Source: Nisaea sp. (GTDB lineage Bacteria > Pseudomonadota > Alphaproteobacteria > Thalassobaculales > Thalassobaculaceae). From it: 64,000 bases of DNA. The notes under the pieces were generated by a model. It was not told the origin of the DNA, searched no databases, and saw only the letters and a list, made by a program, of their open reading frames with translations. The DNA lies in contig NZ_JAXMNY010000007.1 of NCBI RefSeq assembly GCF_034670185.1, forward strand, positions 1 to 64,000, read 5' to 3'. Positions 1 through 8,022 of this stretch are shown here, in pieces. A program made the position numbers and the translations under genes. How positions within the stretch are numbered: position 1 is the stretch's first letter; each line of letters opens with the position of its first letter.

Positions 1-1408
1 CCCGCGCCGTCGCGTTCACACCATCAAGAAGCCACCCACGCTCCGAAGCGTCCACCAGAGGAACAGACGAAGCAGACCCAGCACCACCAGACGCCAACCA
101 CGACAAAACACGCGAATAACGCGAGGCCAATAAAGCGGCGTCTTCCTCGCTGAAAGCACCGAGCGACAAGTCGAGGTCAACCTCGACCCGCTCACCGTCG
201 CCATATTCCCGGACGAAGATCTCGACCGGCGTGCGCTCGACGCCGTTCAGCAGCACCCGGGGCACACCGGCCACAGCATCGCCAAACGGCAACTCGCCGA
301 AATCGACACGTTCATAGGAGATGTTGATATCGAAAAGTTGCAGTACCCGTTGCGCTGCCAGACCGAGGCTCCGGTTGACTCCGGAGAGCGGATAGCGGTG
401 ATGCCGCATGGCGCCTCTCATGGCCCGGTCAAGCTCGGACAGCAGGGCATCCAGGCCATCGGCCGGATCAAGCTGAACGCGTGGCGCGGTGGTCAGCGAG
501 AACAGCCCGAAGGTCTCCTTGTCCCGTGCGGTTGGCCGGTTCAGCACCGGCATGCCGAACACCATGTCGGTCGCACCAGAGAGCTTGTGAAACAGGATCA
601 GCGCGGCGGCCATGAAGAGCCGTGCCGGTGTCGCGCCCTTTTCGGCGGCCACCGCACGCAGCTTTGTCATTGTGTCCGCGTCGATACCAATCCGCTGCAA
701 CGAGGTGGACTCGGGCGGGCGTCCTTCCAATACGCTGGGCACCGCATCGACCAGTCGGTCGGGCAATGTCCTGTATTGATCGCTCCAATAATCAGCAGCC
801 TTGGCGAAGCGCTTGCTTTCCAGGAAGGCGCGGTCGCCTTCTACGGCATCCGCGAATTGCGGCGCCTCCGGCAGCTCCGGATGCTCTCCGCTGACCAGCG
901 CGCTGTAGGCTGCCGCAACATCCCGCATCAGAATACCGTTGGCCCAGGCGTCCATATTGATGTGATGATAGCTCATCACCCAGATATGCCGGTCCGTTGC
1001 AAAGCGGATGAGGTCGAAGCGGAAGGTCGGACCGCCATCGAGCGAAATGGCCCGGCGCCCGAGATCGGCGGCAAGCGTTTCGGCAGCACTTTCCGGATCG
1101 GCAGCATCCGAAACGTCATGCAGATCGAACATCCGCTCCGGCGCCGGGCATTCGATCTGCACCGGCTCCAGCCCACCATCGTCTGAAACGGGTGTCAGCC
1201 TCAGCGCCTGGTGTCGCTGCCACACCCAGAAAAGCGCCTGCTCGAATTTCTCGGCGTCAAGCGGGCCGGAAACGATACTGCGCGCCGACACGGTATGCAC
1301 GGCCGTGCCAGGGAACAAAACATGCTCTCGCCAAACCTCCTGTTGCGCCATCGAAAGCGGCAACGGATAGTCTATGGAATGAGCCTGCTCATTCATCGTG
1401 CCACTCAC
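1..1408 (-). CDS. Nonribosomal peptide synthetase, N-terminal condensation domain (partial, runs off left edge)
   Basis: The frame is open from a GTG at 1408 (GGAG six bases upstream; ATG alternative at 1396) to the window edge, about 469 codons. It starts directly with a condensation domain: LPLSMAQQEVW near the N-terminus, the catalytic histidine motif HHINMDAW at residues 148-155, and FGLFSLTTAPR matching the later core motif that is usually FVNT-like. The last residues, LDGVNATAR, look like the linker into an adenylation domain, which would lie outside the window. An N-terminal C domain must accept an acyl or aminoacyl group from a separate carrier, so this could be a lipo-initiating or EntF-like module. 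The Gly normally after the motif Asp is Ala here. The gene is divergent from the MbtH/thioesterase/exporter operon. Substrate and product cannot be read from this part. Confidence 0.9.
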   Translation of the reverse strand, partial: MSGTMNEQAHSIDYPLPLSMAQQEVWREHVLFPGTAVHTVSARSIVSGPLDAEKFEQALFWVWQRHQALRLTPVSDDGGLEPVQIECPAPERMFDLHDVSDAADPESAAETLAADLGRRAISLDGGPTFRFDLIRFATDRHIWVMSYHHINMDAWANGILMRDVAAAYSALVSGEHPELPEAPQFADAVEGDRAFLESKRFAKAADYWSDQYRTLPDRLVDAVPSVLEGRPPESTSLQRIGIDADTMTKLRAVAAEKGATPARLFMAAALILFHKLSGATDMVFGMPVLNRPTARDKETFGLFSLTTAPRVQLDPADGLDALLSELDRAMRGAMRHHRYPLSGVNRSLGLAAQRVLQLFDINISYERVDFGELPFGDAVAGVPRVLLNGVERTPVEIFVREYGDGERVEVDLDLSLGAFSEEDAALLASRYSRVLSWLASGGAGSASSVPLVDASERGWLLDGVNATAR

Positions 1409-1700
1409 AGTCAATCTCCGAGGGTTTTCAACATACAAAACCAGAGCATGAAACTACGCCCGATTCATCACCCAACAAAATTGATTGAATTCGCTCAAAA
1501 CAGCGCGAATTTAAGCATAAACAATAAATCCAATATACCCAGAACCCATTGTGAACAAATAATTAATCGTTTGCAAACGCCTTAGCCTCACCTCATAGTG
1601 CCGCGGTCGTCGCTGGAAGCTGCCTTCAGGATAAGATCGCCCAGCGCGAGCATTTTGAGCATGTGACATATCGAAACATGCGAATATTTGTTACGGTATT
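1409..1700. promoter_or_regulatory. AT-rich divergent intergenic region between NRPS gene and export operon
   Basis: This stretch of about 290 bases is clearly more AT-rich than its flanks and separates the divergent NRPS gene and accessory operon, so it should hold both promoters. A perfect 12-bp palindrome, CGTTTGCAAACG, lies at 1568-1579 and could be an operator. I see no convincing Fur box. No gene is supported here: short frames crossing it are antisense to the NRPS or lack a ribosome binding site. Confidence 0.55.
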
Positions 1701-1949
1701 ATGATGCCTGTCGCCGCCGCATTAGTGAAACTCGCACTCTTCGTGCTCTGGGCGCTGCCGACTTATAAGTCGACGGTGGAGATGCTGGAGATGCGGGAGC
1801 GCCGGTTGGGAATCCTGCCGGACGAAAAGGACGTGACAGCAGACAATGCGAGCGTCGAACCGGAAGGCGAACCGGCACCAAAAACCACGAAATCAGCGCC
1901 GGCCAAAAAGGCCCGCTCCACCTCTCAAAAACAGACGAGGACAACATGA
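1701..1949 (+). CDS. Small membrane-anchored hypothetical protein, first gene of NRPS accessory operon
   Basis: This 82-residue protein has one hydrophobic segment near its N-terminus (about residues 4-20, VAAALVKLALFVLWALP). A charged, Lys/Pro/Ala-rich tail follows (PAKKARSTSQKQTRTT) and is probably cytoplasmic. Its stop overlaps the MbtH start by four bases (ATGA), so it is translationally coupled to the NRPS accessory genes. No family is recognised. It could be a small anchor or scaffold for the synthetase or the transport proteins encoded downstream. That role is inferred from position only. The overlap and clear membrane segment make it more credible than a chance frame. Confidence 0.6.
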   Translation: MMPVAAALVKLALFVLWALPTYKSTVEMLEMRERRLGILPDEKDVTADNASVEPEGEPAPKTTKSAPAKKARSTSQKQTRTT

Positions 1950-2161
1950 GCACCGGATCCGAGACAGCTCCCGACCAGGCAGAAACCCCGGTCGCGTCGC
2001 ATCAGGTTCTGATCAACGATGAAGAGCAGTATTGCCTATGGCCTTTGGCAAAGGCGGTGCCGAGCGGCTGGAGATCCGTCTTTTCAGGAACGCATGAGGA
2101 TTGCGTCGCTCATGTCGACAGGACATGGACCGACATGCGACCAAAGAGTGTTCGGGCCTGA
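1946..2161 (+). CDS. MbtH-like NRPS accessory protein
   Basis: This 71-residue protein carries the MbtH family signature: NDEEQYCLWP, then VPSGWRSVF, ending WTDMRPKSVR. MbtH-like proteins bind NRPS adenylation domains in the cytoplasm and are often needed for their solubility and amino-acid activation. The usual length is 60-75 residues, so the gene is complete; about 20 N-terminal residues precede the core. It overlaps the small membrane protein upstream by four bases and shares one base with the thioesterase start (TGATG). Its presence beside the NRPS implies that the adenylation domains outside the window are MbtH-dependent. Confidence 0.93.
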   Translation: MSTGSETAPDQAETPVASHQVLINDEEQYCLWPLAKAVPSGWRSVFSGTHEDCVAHVDRTWTDMRPKSVRA

Positions 2162-2982
2162 TGGCCTCGGGATTGATGGCAACGGGAGCAATGCCGGGCG
2201 TCCTGCGATCAGTAGCCGCACCGACGCCCTGGCTGCCTGTACAGCGCCGGGCCGGCGTGGGCACAGGACCTGGCAGCGTTCTTATCTGCTTCCCTCCGGC
2301 AGGCGCCGGTGCCGGTTTTTTCCGTGAGTGGGCGGGCTCCCTGCCCGGTATCCGCATTGTTCCGGTTCAGTTACCCGGCCGCGAAGAGCGCTTCGGAGAA
2401 GCGCCCGAAGAAGATGCCGTGGCGCTCGCCCGGAACATCGCCGACGCTATCGCCGCGGAAGGCTGGGATCGCCCGGTTTTGCTCGGTTACAGCTACGGTG
2501 CATTGCTTGCTTTTGAAACCGCAATGCAGTTGGAAGCCGAAGACATCGATATCGCCTGTCTTATCGCAATGGCCCGCGCCGCCCCGCAGACCACACCGCA
2601 ACCGACCGTCGCCGACATGGGTGACGATGCGTTCCTCGACTATGTCCGGCGTCTCGGCGGCCTGCCGCCAGAGGTCGATGAAGTGCCTGAGTTCGCGGAA
2701 CTGATGTTGCCGGTCATGCGCGCTGACTTCCGCGCGAACGATCTTTATGCCCGGGCCGAAAGCGAACGATTACGCTGCCCCATCCACACCATTGCCGGTA
2801 CGGCCGATGCGGCCACTGCCGACGGACGGGACGGTGCCTGGGCGGAACGGACCAAGTCGGATCATGGACTTGCCCGGATTGATGGCGGTCACTTCTTCAT
2901 TAACGAAAAACCAAGCGCCGCATTCCATCAAATTCGCGATATGATATCATCCGCAAGCCATGCTGGCGGGGTTAAAGCATGA
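2161..2982 (+). CDS. Type II thioesterase (alpha/beta hydrolase, GrsT family)
   Basis: External thioesterases of this family remove misloaded or stalled acyl groups from NRPS/PKS carrier domains. The ATG at 2161 shares a base with the MbtH stop and gives 273 residues; a TTG at 2101 or ATGs at 2176 and 2191 are alternatives. The family entry motif ICFPPAGAG is followed by PGIRIVPVQLPGREERF, the nucleophile elbow GYSYGA with Ser about residue 111, and the catalytic His in DGGHFF at about residue 244. About 35 residues precede the hydrolase core, slightly longer than usual, so a later start is possible. The position in the operon fits an editing role for the divergent NRPS. Confidence 0.92.
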   Translation: MASGLMATGAMPGVLRSVAAPTPWLPVQRRAGVGTGPGSVLICFPPAGAGAGFFREWAGSLPGIRIVPVQLPGREERFGEAPEEDAVALARNIADAIAAEGWDRPVLLGYSYGALLAFETAMQLEAEDIDIACLIAMARAAPQTTPQPTVADMGDDAFLDYVRRLGGLPPEVDEVPEFAELMLPVMRADFRANDLYARAESERLRCPIHTIAGTADAATADGRDGAWAERTKSDHGLARIDGGHFFINEKPSAAFHQIRDMISSASHAGGVKA

Positions 2983-3689
2983 TTTTTTTCCAGACCTTAC
3001 TCGTCGCGATGGCCCTTCTGTTGTCGGCACTGCCTCACACGGCAGATGCTCAAACACCCGTCCCGCCGATCGATGATGACGAAGCCATACCGACTTCCGG
3101 TCTTGGCGCCACAACAGTTGGTCAACGGGTGATTCTGTTACCGGATGGAACTTGGAAGATAGATCAATTCTATAGCGCCGACGAAGTGACCGCGATGAGC
3201 GACCACGGACGGGTCGTCACGCTTTCACGCACGACCGACCCTGTGACAAAGCATCCCGTCCTTCGCTGGAAATATGCAAGAGGCCACGGCGGGCCACTGC
3301 AAATCGTCGTCTCCCGCGCCATCACGACAGACAGAAGCAGGCACAGCACGGATGACAATTGCATCCCGGTCCTCACCATTCGGAATCTAACCAACCTGGG
3401 CCTTTTCCGCATCATTGCCGAAGTCGAATTTACGGTGAAAGATGGCAGCGGCCAATCAGCGACAAGCGTGATGGCTGGTCCATTAGATGACGGTGAGGAA
3501 GGTGATTACCTCGCCTCACCCCTTTTTCTGGAGACCTGCAAGAACCTGGAAGCGACCGTCAACATACCCTATTGCACATTCGAGAACGGGCTCGATTGCC
3601 GTGACGTTGTGACCGCAACACAGTTCGGAACCATACCGGCCAAGATCGCCGCCCCGAAAGAAAAGGCCGCACAAACGAAGCAGAACTAA
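2979..3689 (+). CDS. Secreted hypothetical protein (DUF3157-like N-terminal region)
   Basis: This 236-residue protein has an N-terminal signal peptide (hydrophobic residues about 2-20, ending TADAQ). A short segment, GQRVILLPDGTWK, resembles the DGTW signature of DUF3157-type periplasmic proteins. The remaining, mostly polar part has four cysteines (DNCIP, ETCKN, PYCTF, LDCRD) that could form disulfides in the periplasm. The gene overlaps the thioesterase stop by four bases (ATGA). An outer-membrane barrel gene follows, so it may be a periplasmic partner of that barrel. No enzymatic motif is visible and the function is unknown. Confidence 0.7.
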   Translation: MIFFQTLLVAMALLLSALPHTADAQTPVPPIDDDEAIPTSGLGATTVGQRVILLPDGTWKIDQFYSADEVTAMSDHGRVVTLSRTTDPVTKHPVLRWKYARGHGGPLQIVVSRAITTDRSRHSTDDNCIPVLTIRNLTNLGLFRIIAEVEFTVKDGSGQSATSVMAGPLDDGEEGDYLASPLFLETCKNLEATVNIPYCTFENGLDCRDVVTATQFGTIPAKIAAPKEKAAQTKQN

Positions 3690-3750
3690 TAGAGAACCTC
3701 CACGCATCCGCGGGGGACGATGGATGCACCGGCGGTTCCAGGGGGATACA

Positions 3751-5034
3751 ATGTTCGGATTACCCAAGTCGTCGAAGATTATGAGCGGACACCCATTGGC
3801 GTTGGCACGCAGGACAACTGTTGCATCGTTGATGCTGCTGCTGACGGGCCTTGCCGCCACACCGTCGGCAATGGCTCAAATTGCACCGCTTCCGCCCGTT
3901 TCCGGCTTCGAGCAACCATCCGGACTCAGCTTCGGCGGTTTCAAATTCTACAACCGGATCCAGGCCGGCCTTATGGCAACCGATAACATTCGCCTCGACC
4001 CGACAGAAGAATCTGACTTTAAAAAGATTTTCGCTTTTAATGCAGGAGCTCAGTCGGACTGGGAGAAGCACGCGGTGGCAGCCACCGTCAGTTATGTCGA
4101 CCAGAAAGCCGTCGATGTTTCCGATCAGAAGAGCAGCGCACTCTCCGGAACGATCAGCGGACGCTATGACTTCACAGACGCCCTCAACCTGCGGCTCGGC
4201 GCCCTCAACGAAGGCAGCATCATCGGCAAGAACGATCCGCTGCAATTCAACGGAAACCTGAACGGCACAACCCAGACCAACACCCTGGAAGCCGCACTCG
4301 GATGGGACGACAAAAAGTACTTCGTCAATTTGCTGAGCCGCTATCAGGACGTATCGAACGATACAGATATCGATGTAACCATCGTCAGCCGGGTGCAGTC
4401 TCAGGACCGCGAGGAATACAATCTCACTCTTGAAGCGGGTCAGCATTACAGCTGGGGTAAGGCCTCTGTCTTCAGCGGCCCGATACGGATCCGGTATTCG
4501 GGCTCGGATTTCATTCTGCCGGAGGATCGTGATTCCGAGGGCGGCCGCGTCGGGATCGGCGCCGAATTCGCGCAAGGCAACCTGTCCGGCCTCGTCCGCG
4601 TCATCGGCTTCGCGCAGTATTTCGACGCGCCGACCATTGGCAAGGTGATTTCCGGCGTCGGCACGGCGCAACTGACCTACAAAATCGATGACCAATGGGG
4701 TGTCGGCGGGGCGCTACAGCGCACATTCGACGAAACGAACATCCAGACGTCGGGCGGACTCTTCACCAATCTCGCGGCAGTTTCGGCACTCTACCGCCCG
4801 GCAGATGATATCTACCTGAAGCTTGGTCCGACCTACAGGTTCTACACAATCGAAGGCACTCCCTACGAGGCGGAAAGCTTTACCCTGGATGCGACCGCCG
4901 CATGGCAAGTGCATGACCGCGTCGAATTAATGTTCAATGCCTCGGCATCGAATCAGCTCGTCAACGACGCGTTCCTTTCAAATCTCCAGTACAGCGAATC
5001 GTCGGCGACAGTCTCGGTCGTCATTACGTTCTAA
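3751..5034 (+). CDS. Outer-membrane beta-barrel protein
   Basis: The ATG at 3751 follows a strong GGGGGAT site; an upstream ATG at 3724 lacks one. The 427-residue product has a signal peptide ending ATPSAMAQ. Repeated amphipathic strands rich in Tyr, Gly and Asp follow (GGFKFYNRIQAGLMATDNIR near the mature N-terminus), and the protein closes with VSVVITF, whose terminal Phe is the classic Bam recognition residue. The layout resembles BBP2-type barrels found in polysaccharide and secretion loci. Between a secreted protein and an autotransporter esterase in an NRPS operon, it could be the outer-membrane route for the product, but no established exporter family is recognised. Confidence 0.75.
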   Translation: MFGLPKSSKIMSGHPLALARRTTVASLMLLLTGLAATPSAMAQIAPLPPVSGFEQPSGLSFGGFKFYNRIQAGLMATDNIRLDPTEESDFKKIFAFNAGAQSDWEKHAVAATVSYVDQKAVDVSDQKSSALSGTISGRYDFTDALNLRLGALNEGSIIGKNDPLQFNGNLNGTTQTNTLEAALGWDDKKYFVNLLSRYQDVSNDTDIDVTIVSRVQSQDREEYNLTLEAGQHYSWGKASVFSGPIRIRYSGSDFILPEDRDSEGGRVGIGAEFAQGNLSGLVRVIGFAQYFDAPTIGKVISGVGTAQLTYKIDDQWGVGGALQRTFDETNIQTSGGLFTNLAAVSALYRPADDIYLKLGPTYRFYTIEGTPYEAESFTLDATAAWQVHDRVELMFNASASNQLVNDAFLSNLQYSESSATVSVVITF

Positions 5035-5051
5035 CCGGGAGAACAAGCGTC

Positions 5052-7079
5052 ATGGCACAGAAGACATCCCGCGCGCGCCTCGCCGCAACCATATGTAGCG
5101 CAATCCTCGGCTTTGCAGCACCTGCTTCGGCCGATGACCGATACATCTTCCTCGGCGACAGCCTGGTGGACAATCAGAACAGCTTTATCGCGACCGGGCT
5201 CATCACGCCGACGAACGTGATCCCGCGAACACCGCCCTATTATCAGGGACGTTTTTCCAACGGCCCTAACTGGACCGACCGGCTGGCGCCGACGCAGCTC
5301 TATTACATGGATTACTATTTCAGCAATCCTGACTGCGCGACCACCAACGCTTCCAACGGACTTGCAAGCCTGTGCGGCTCAACCACAAATCCAGGAGCGC
5401 AGGACGGCGTCAGTCTCAGCTTTGCCTTCGGCGGGGCGAAAGCCGGAACGGAAGACTTGCCGAGCGCCGCGCCGGGCCTGCTGTCAGTGTTTGACGATCT
5501 GACGGCCTATAACACCTCCGGCGTCGTCGCCAACACCTCCGGCGCAACCTTCGCCATCCTGACCGGCGGCAACGACTATACGAACTATGTTATCGGCGCC
5601 AATCCGGGCGTCAGCGAGCAAGGCATCGTTGATCAGACGCTGGGAAACATCCAGACCGGCATTGAGCGGGCTTCCACCCTCGGCGCCCGGCGCGTGATCG
5701 TACTGAACCTTTTCGATCTGGACCGGGTACCGACCCTGGTAACGGATTTTACAGCAGATCAATTGGCGCAATCGGGGCGCCTGTCTGCGTCCCACAATGC
5801 CGGCATGCCAACCATGTTGCAAACGGCCCGGACGAATACCGGCCTCGAGATCATTCTGGTCGATCTCGACGGGCTCTATGACGATATCGATGCACAGCCA
5901 AGCCTCTATGGCTTCACGAATACCACCGGCTCCTGCATCACCAACAATGCAGCTAACGGGCAATGCCCGGACACGGCGAGCGAGAACGCTACGCTCTACT
6001 GGGATGGCCAGCACCCGACCACCGCGGCGCACGGGTATATCGCCGAGCTGGTGACCGCCACCCTGCAGGCGGTCGACAGCGATGGCGGCAGGCTTGCGGC
6101 TCTCGCCGATTCAGGTCTGGAACAACAGCGCGCCGTAATGTCAGCCCTGCGCGGCCAGATCCACAGCTTGCGCAGCGCACCGGGTCTTGCAGGTTCCGGA
6201 GCGGCACCGGTCAGCAGCCAGAAATTCGGTGACAGCACGCTCTTCATCATTGCCGAAAACGGGTTCGGCACCCGGGACAAGGACGGGGACTTCTCCGGGT
6301 ACGACTACGATAGCCGGATGGCAATGGTCGGCATCTCCTATCACCCGCCGGGTATGACCGAGGATTTCGTCTTCGGCGCCCATATCGGCTATGCCAGCCT
6401 CGACTCGTCAATCAATGGCGGTGGCTCGTTTGACAATGACGCGGTGACTGTCGGGGGCTTCGGCGGTTGGCGGAGTGGCCAGTTCAGCCTCGGGCTGCAG
6501 GCAGGCCTGTCCTATCACACGGTCGATGACGTGAAGCGCGACACCGGATTCTCCGTGATGCCGACAGCACGCAGCGATACCAGCGGATGGGGCGTGAACG
6601 CCGAACTGGAAGCGCGCTGGGACAACGACATAAAGATCGGCGAACGGCGCATCGGCTATGCCGCAACCGGGCGGCTCGGCGCCGGCTGGACAACCGTCGA
6701 CGGCTTCACGGAGAGCGGTGCCAGCTTCCTCAACCTGACGGTCGAGGACAGCGATGTTGCCGAGGTGAAGGCCGGAGTGGATTTCACCGTCTGGACGAAC
6801 CTCGATACGAAAAATGGCGTGCTGCAACCCTATCTCGGCGTCGGCTATGAGCATGACCTGCTCGATGCGGAGCGTGAGATCGACGGCCGACTGTCATCCG
6901 GGCAGACCATCCATGCGGATTCACGTGCAGCAGCACAGAACTTGTTCAATCTGGCGGGTGGCCTCCGGTATCTCGCTTCCGATGGTTTGCGGGCGGAATT
7001 GAAGGTGGCCGCTTCTCTCGGTACCGGCGGCGAGGAAAGCTTCATTTTGCCGCAGCTGAGAATCGCTAAAAGCTTCTGA
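5052..7079 (+). CDS. SGNH/GDSL esterase autotransporter (type Va secretion)
   Basis: This 675-residue protein has a signal peptide (to about residue 27, PASA). Its passenger is a GDSL lipase: nucleophile block IFLGDSLVDN with Ser about 37, GGNDYTN near 172, and DGQHPTTAAH with Asp 318 and His 321. From about residue 395 a 12-strand-type autotransporter barrel follows, ending IAKSF with terminal Phe. EstA/EstP-type enzymes of this design stay anchored in the outer membrane and hydrolyse extracellular esters. GGGAG lies nine bases before the ATG. Placement among NRPS genes is unusual. It might modify or hydrolyse an ester or lactone product outside the cell, or simply share regulation. Confidence 0.92.
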   Translation: MAQKTSRARLAATICSAILGFAAPASADDRYIFLGDSLVDNQNSFIATGLITPTNVIPRTPPYYQGRFSNGPNWTDRLAPTQLYYMDYYFSNPDCATTNASNGLASLCGSTTNPGAQDGVSLSFAFGGAKAGTEDLPSAAPGLLSVFDDLTAYNTSGVVANTSGATFAILTGGNDYTNYVIGANPGVSEQGIVDQTLGNIQTGIERASTLGARRVIVLNLFDLDRVPTLVTDFTADQLAQSGRLSASHNAGMPTMLQTARTNTGLEIILVDLDGLYDDIDAQPSLYGFTNTTGSCITNNAANGQCPDTASENATLYWDGQHPTTAAHGYIAELVTATLQAVDSDGGRLAALADSGLEQQRAVMSALRGQIHSLRSAPGLAGSGAAPVSSQKFGDSTLFIIAENGFGTRDKDGDFSGYDYDSRMAMVGISYHPPGMTEDFVFGAHIGYASLDSSINGGGSFDNDAVTVGGFGGWRSGQFSLGLQAGLSYHTVDDVKRDTGFSVMPTARSDTSGWGVNAELEARWDNDIKIGERRIGYAATGRLGAGWTTVDGFTESGASFLNLTVEDSDVAEVKAGVDFTVWTNLDTKNGVLQPYLGVGYEHDLLDAEREIDGRLSSGQTIHADSRAAAQNLFNLAGGLRYLASDGLRAELKVAASLGTGGEESFILPQLRIAKSF

Positions 7080-7221
7080 GCAGTTGTACTCAAAGGACCG
7101 TTTCGGATATGCTTGAAATGATTGAGAAAGACCTTCGGCCGGCTGGGCGCAGAATAAAGATGAGGGGCCGCTTGGCCACGCACCATTACACAAAATACGA
7201 CTTCACCAACTCTGGAGAGTA

Positions 7222-7704
7222 ATGATGGCAGATGATGTATTGGCTGCTCGGCGTGTCGAAGCCTCGAGCATCGTAAACACCTATATGGGCTGGTCCGCCG
7301 GCGCCAGTTTCATTCCGCTTCCGTTCGCCGATCTGGCGGCGGTCACCTTGGTTCAGATCAAGATGGTTGCGGATCTGGCAAAGCTCTATGAAGTGCCGTT
7401 CTCGCGCAATGTCGTGAAAACCATCATTGGCGGCCTGCTTGGTAGCCTGGTTCCGGCCGGACTGGCGCGCGGCGCCTCCAGCCTGATCAAGGCGATCCCG
7501 GGCGTCGGAACAGTGCTTGGCGTGCTGGCCGCGCCGGTCTTCACGACTGCATCAACCTACGCGGTCGGCAAGGTCTTCATCCAGCACTTCGAAGCTGGCG
7601 GCAACGTGTTGAACTTCGACCCGGAAGCCATGCGCGAGCATTTCAAAGCCGAGTTCGAAGAGGGTGTTTCCAAAGCCTCCACATCGACGAAGGCCGCAGC
7701 CTGA
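7222..7704 (+). CDS. DUF697-family membrane protein
   Basis: This 160-residue protein matches DUF697 (the C-terminal region of YcjF-like proteins), seen in IPLPFADLAAVTLVQIKMV followed by LAKLYEVPF. Two hydrophobic Gly/Ala-rich hairpins (about 65-80 and 95-115) suggest membrane insertion, and a charged C-terminus follows. DUF697 is often fused to or encoded beside GTPases, but no GTPase is present here. The start ATG at 7222 follows GGAGAG; an in-frame ATG three bases later is equivalent. A partner role with the ABC exporter and SPFH protein downstream is inferred from the operon only. Confidence 0.8.
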   Translation: MMADDVLAARRVEASSIVNTYMGWSAGASFIPLPFADLAAVTLVQIKMVADLAKLYEVPFSRNVVKTIIGGLLGSLVPAGLARGASSLIKAIPGVGTVLGVLAAPVFTTASTYAVGKVFIQHFEAGGNVLNFDPEAMREHFKAEFEEGVSKASTSTKAAA

Positions 7705-7734
7705 TCAGTCACGACGGCTGAAAATTTAGACAAT

Positions 7735-7764
7735 CCGACCGGACGGCATAGGCGGCCCGGTCGG
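7735..7764. terminator. GC-rich hairpin after DUF697 gene (possible attenuator)
   Basis: CCGACCGG at 7735-7742 pairs with CCGGTCGG at 7757-7764 across a 14-base loop. No T-run follows, so it is a weak terminator candidate. It may cause partial termination or protect the upstream message. Confidence 0.35.
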
Positions 7765-7803
7765 CTGTCATATCGCAGCGACGCTCAAATCGGATTGCGC
7801 CTA

Positions 7804-7998
7804 ATGCAATTTATCCCACTCGGTCTCTATGTGCTGCTTTCTGTGATCCTGGCCTATGCCGGTCGGCACACCCGGATCGGTGCGTTTGGGGTATTCCTTT
7901 GCTGCGTGATCTTTACGCCGCTGTTGGTCGGGCTAGTGTTTGCGCTGGTCCGGCCTGCTTTGAAAAAAGCTTCATCCGGCCCTTCTCAAGAAGGCTAA
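7804..7998 (+). CDS. Small two-helix membrane protein
   Basis: This 64-residue protein starts from the ATG at 7804; a TTG at 7795 would add three residues. It consists of two hydrophobic helices, about residues 3-20 and 28-50, joined by the short polar turn GRHTRIG. The tail is basic and Ser-rich. No family is recognised. It ends 24 bases before the ABC exporter start and has the same orientation, so it may be a small subunit of that exporter. It is short enough that chance cannot be excluded, though the regular helix-turn-helix hydrophobicity supports a real gene. Confidence 0.55.
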   Translation: MQFIPLGLYVLLSVILAYAGRHTRIGAFGVFLCCVIFTPLLVGLVFALVRPALKKASSGPSQEG

Positions 7999-8022
7999 CC
8001 CGCCCCGGGAGGAATTTCCGCG

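Noticed and set aside
338..1186. Long open frame on the plus strand opposite the NRPS gene
   Set aside because: The minus strand encodes a clear condensation domain with HHINMDAW. The plus frame has no family pattern and no ribosome binding site; it is a GC-rich antisense shadow.
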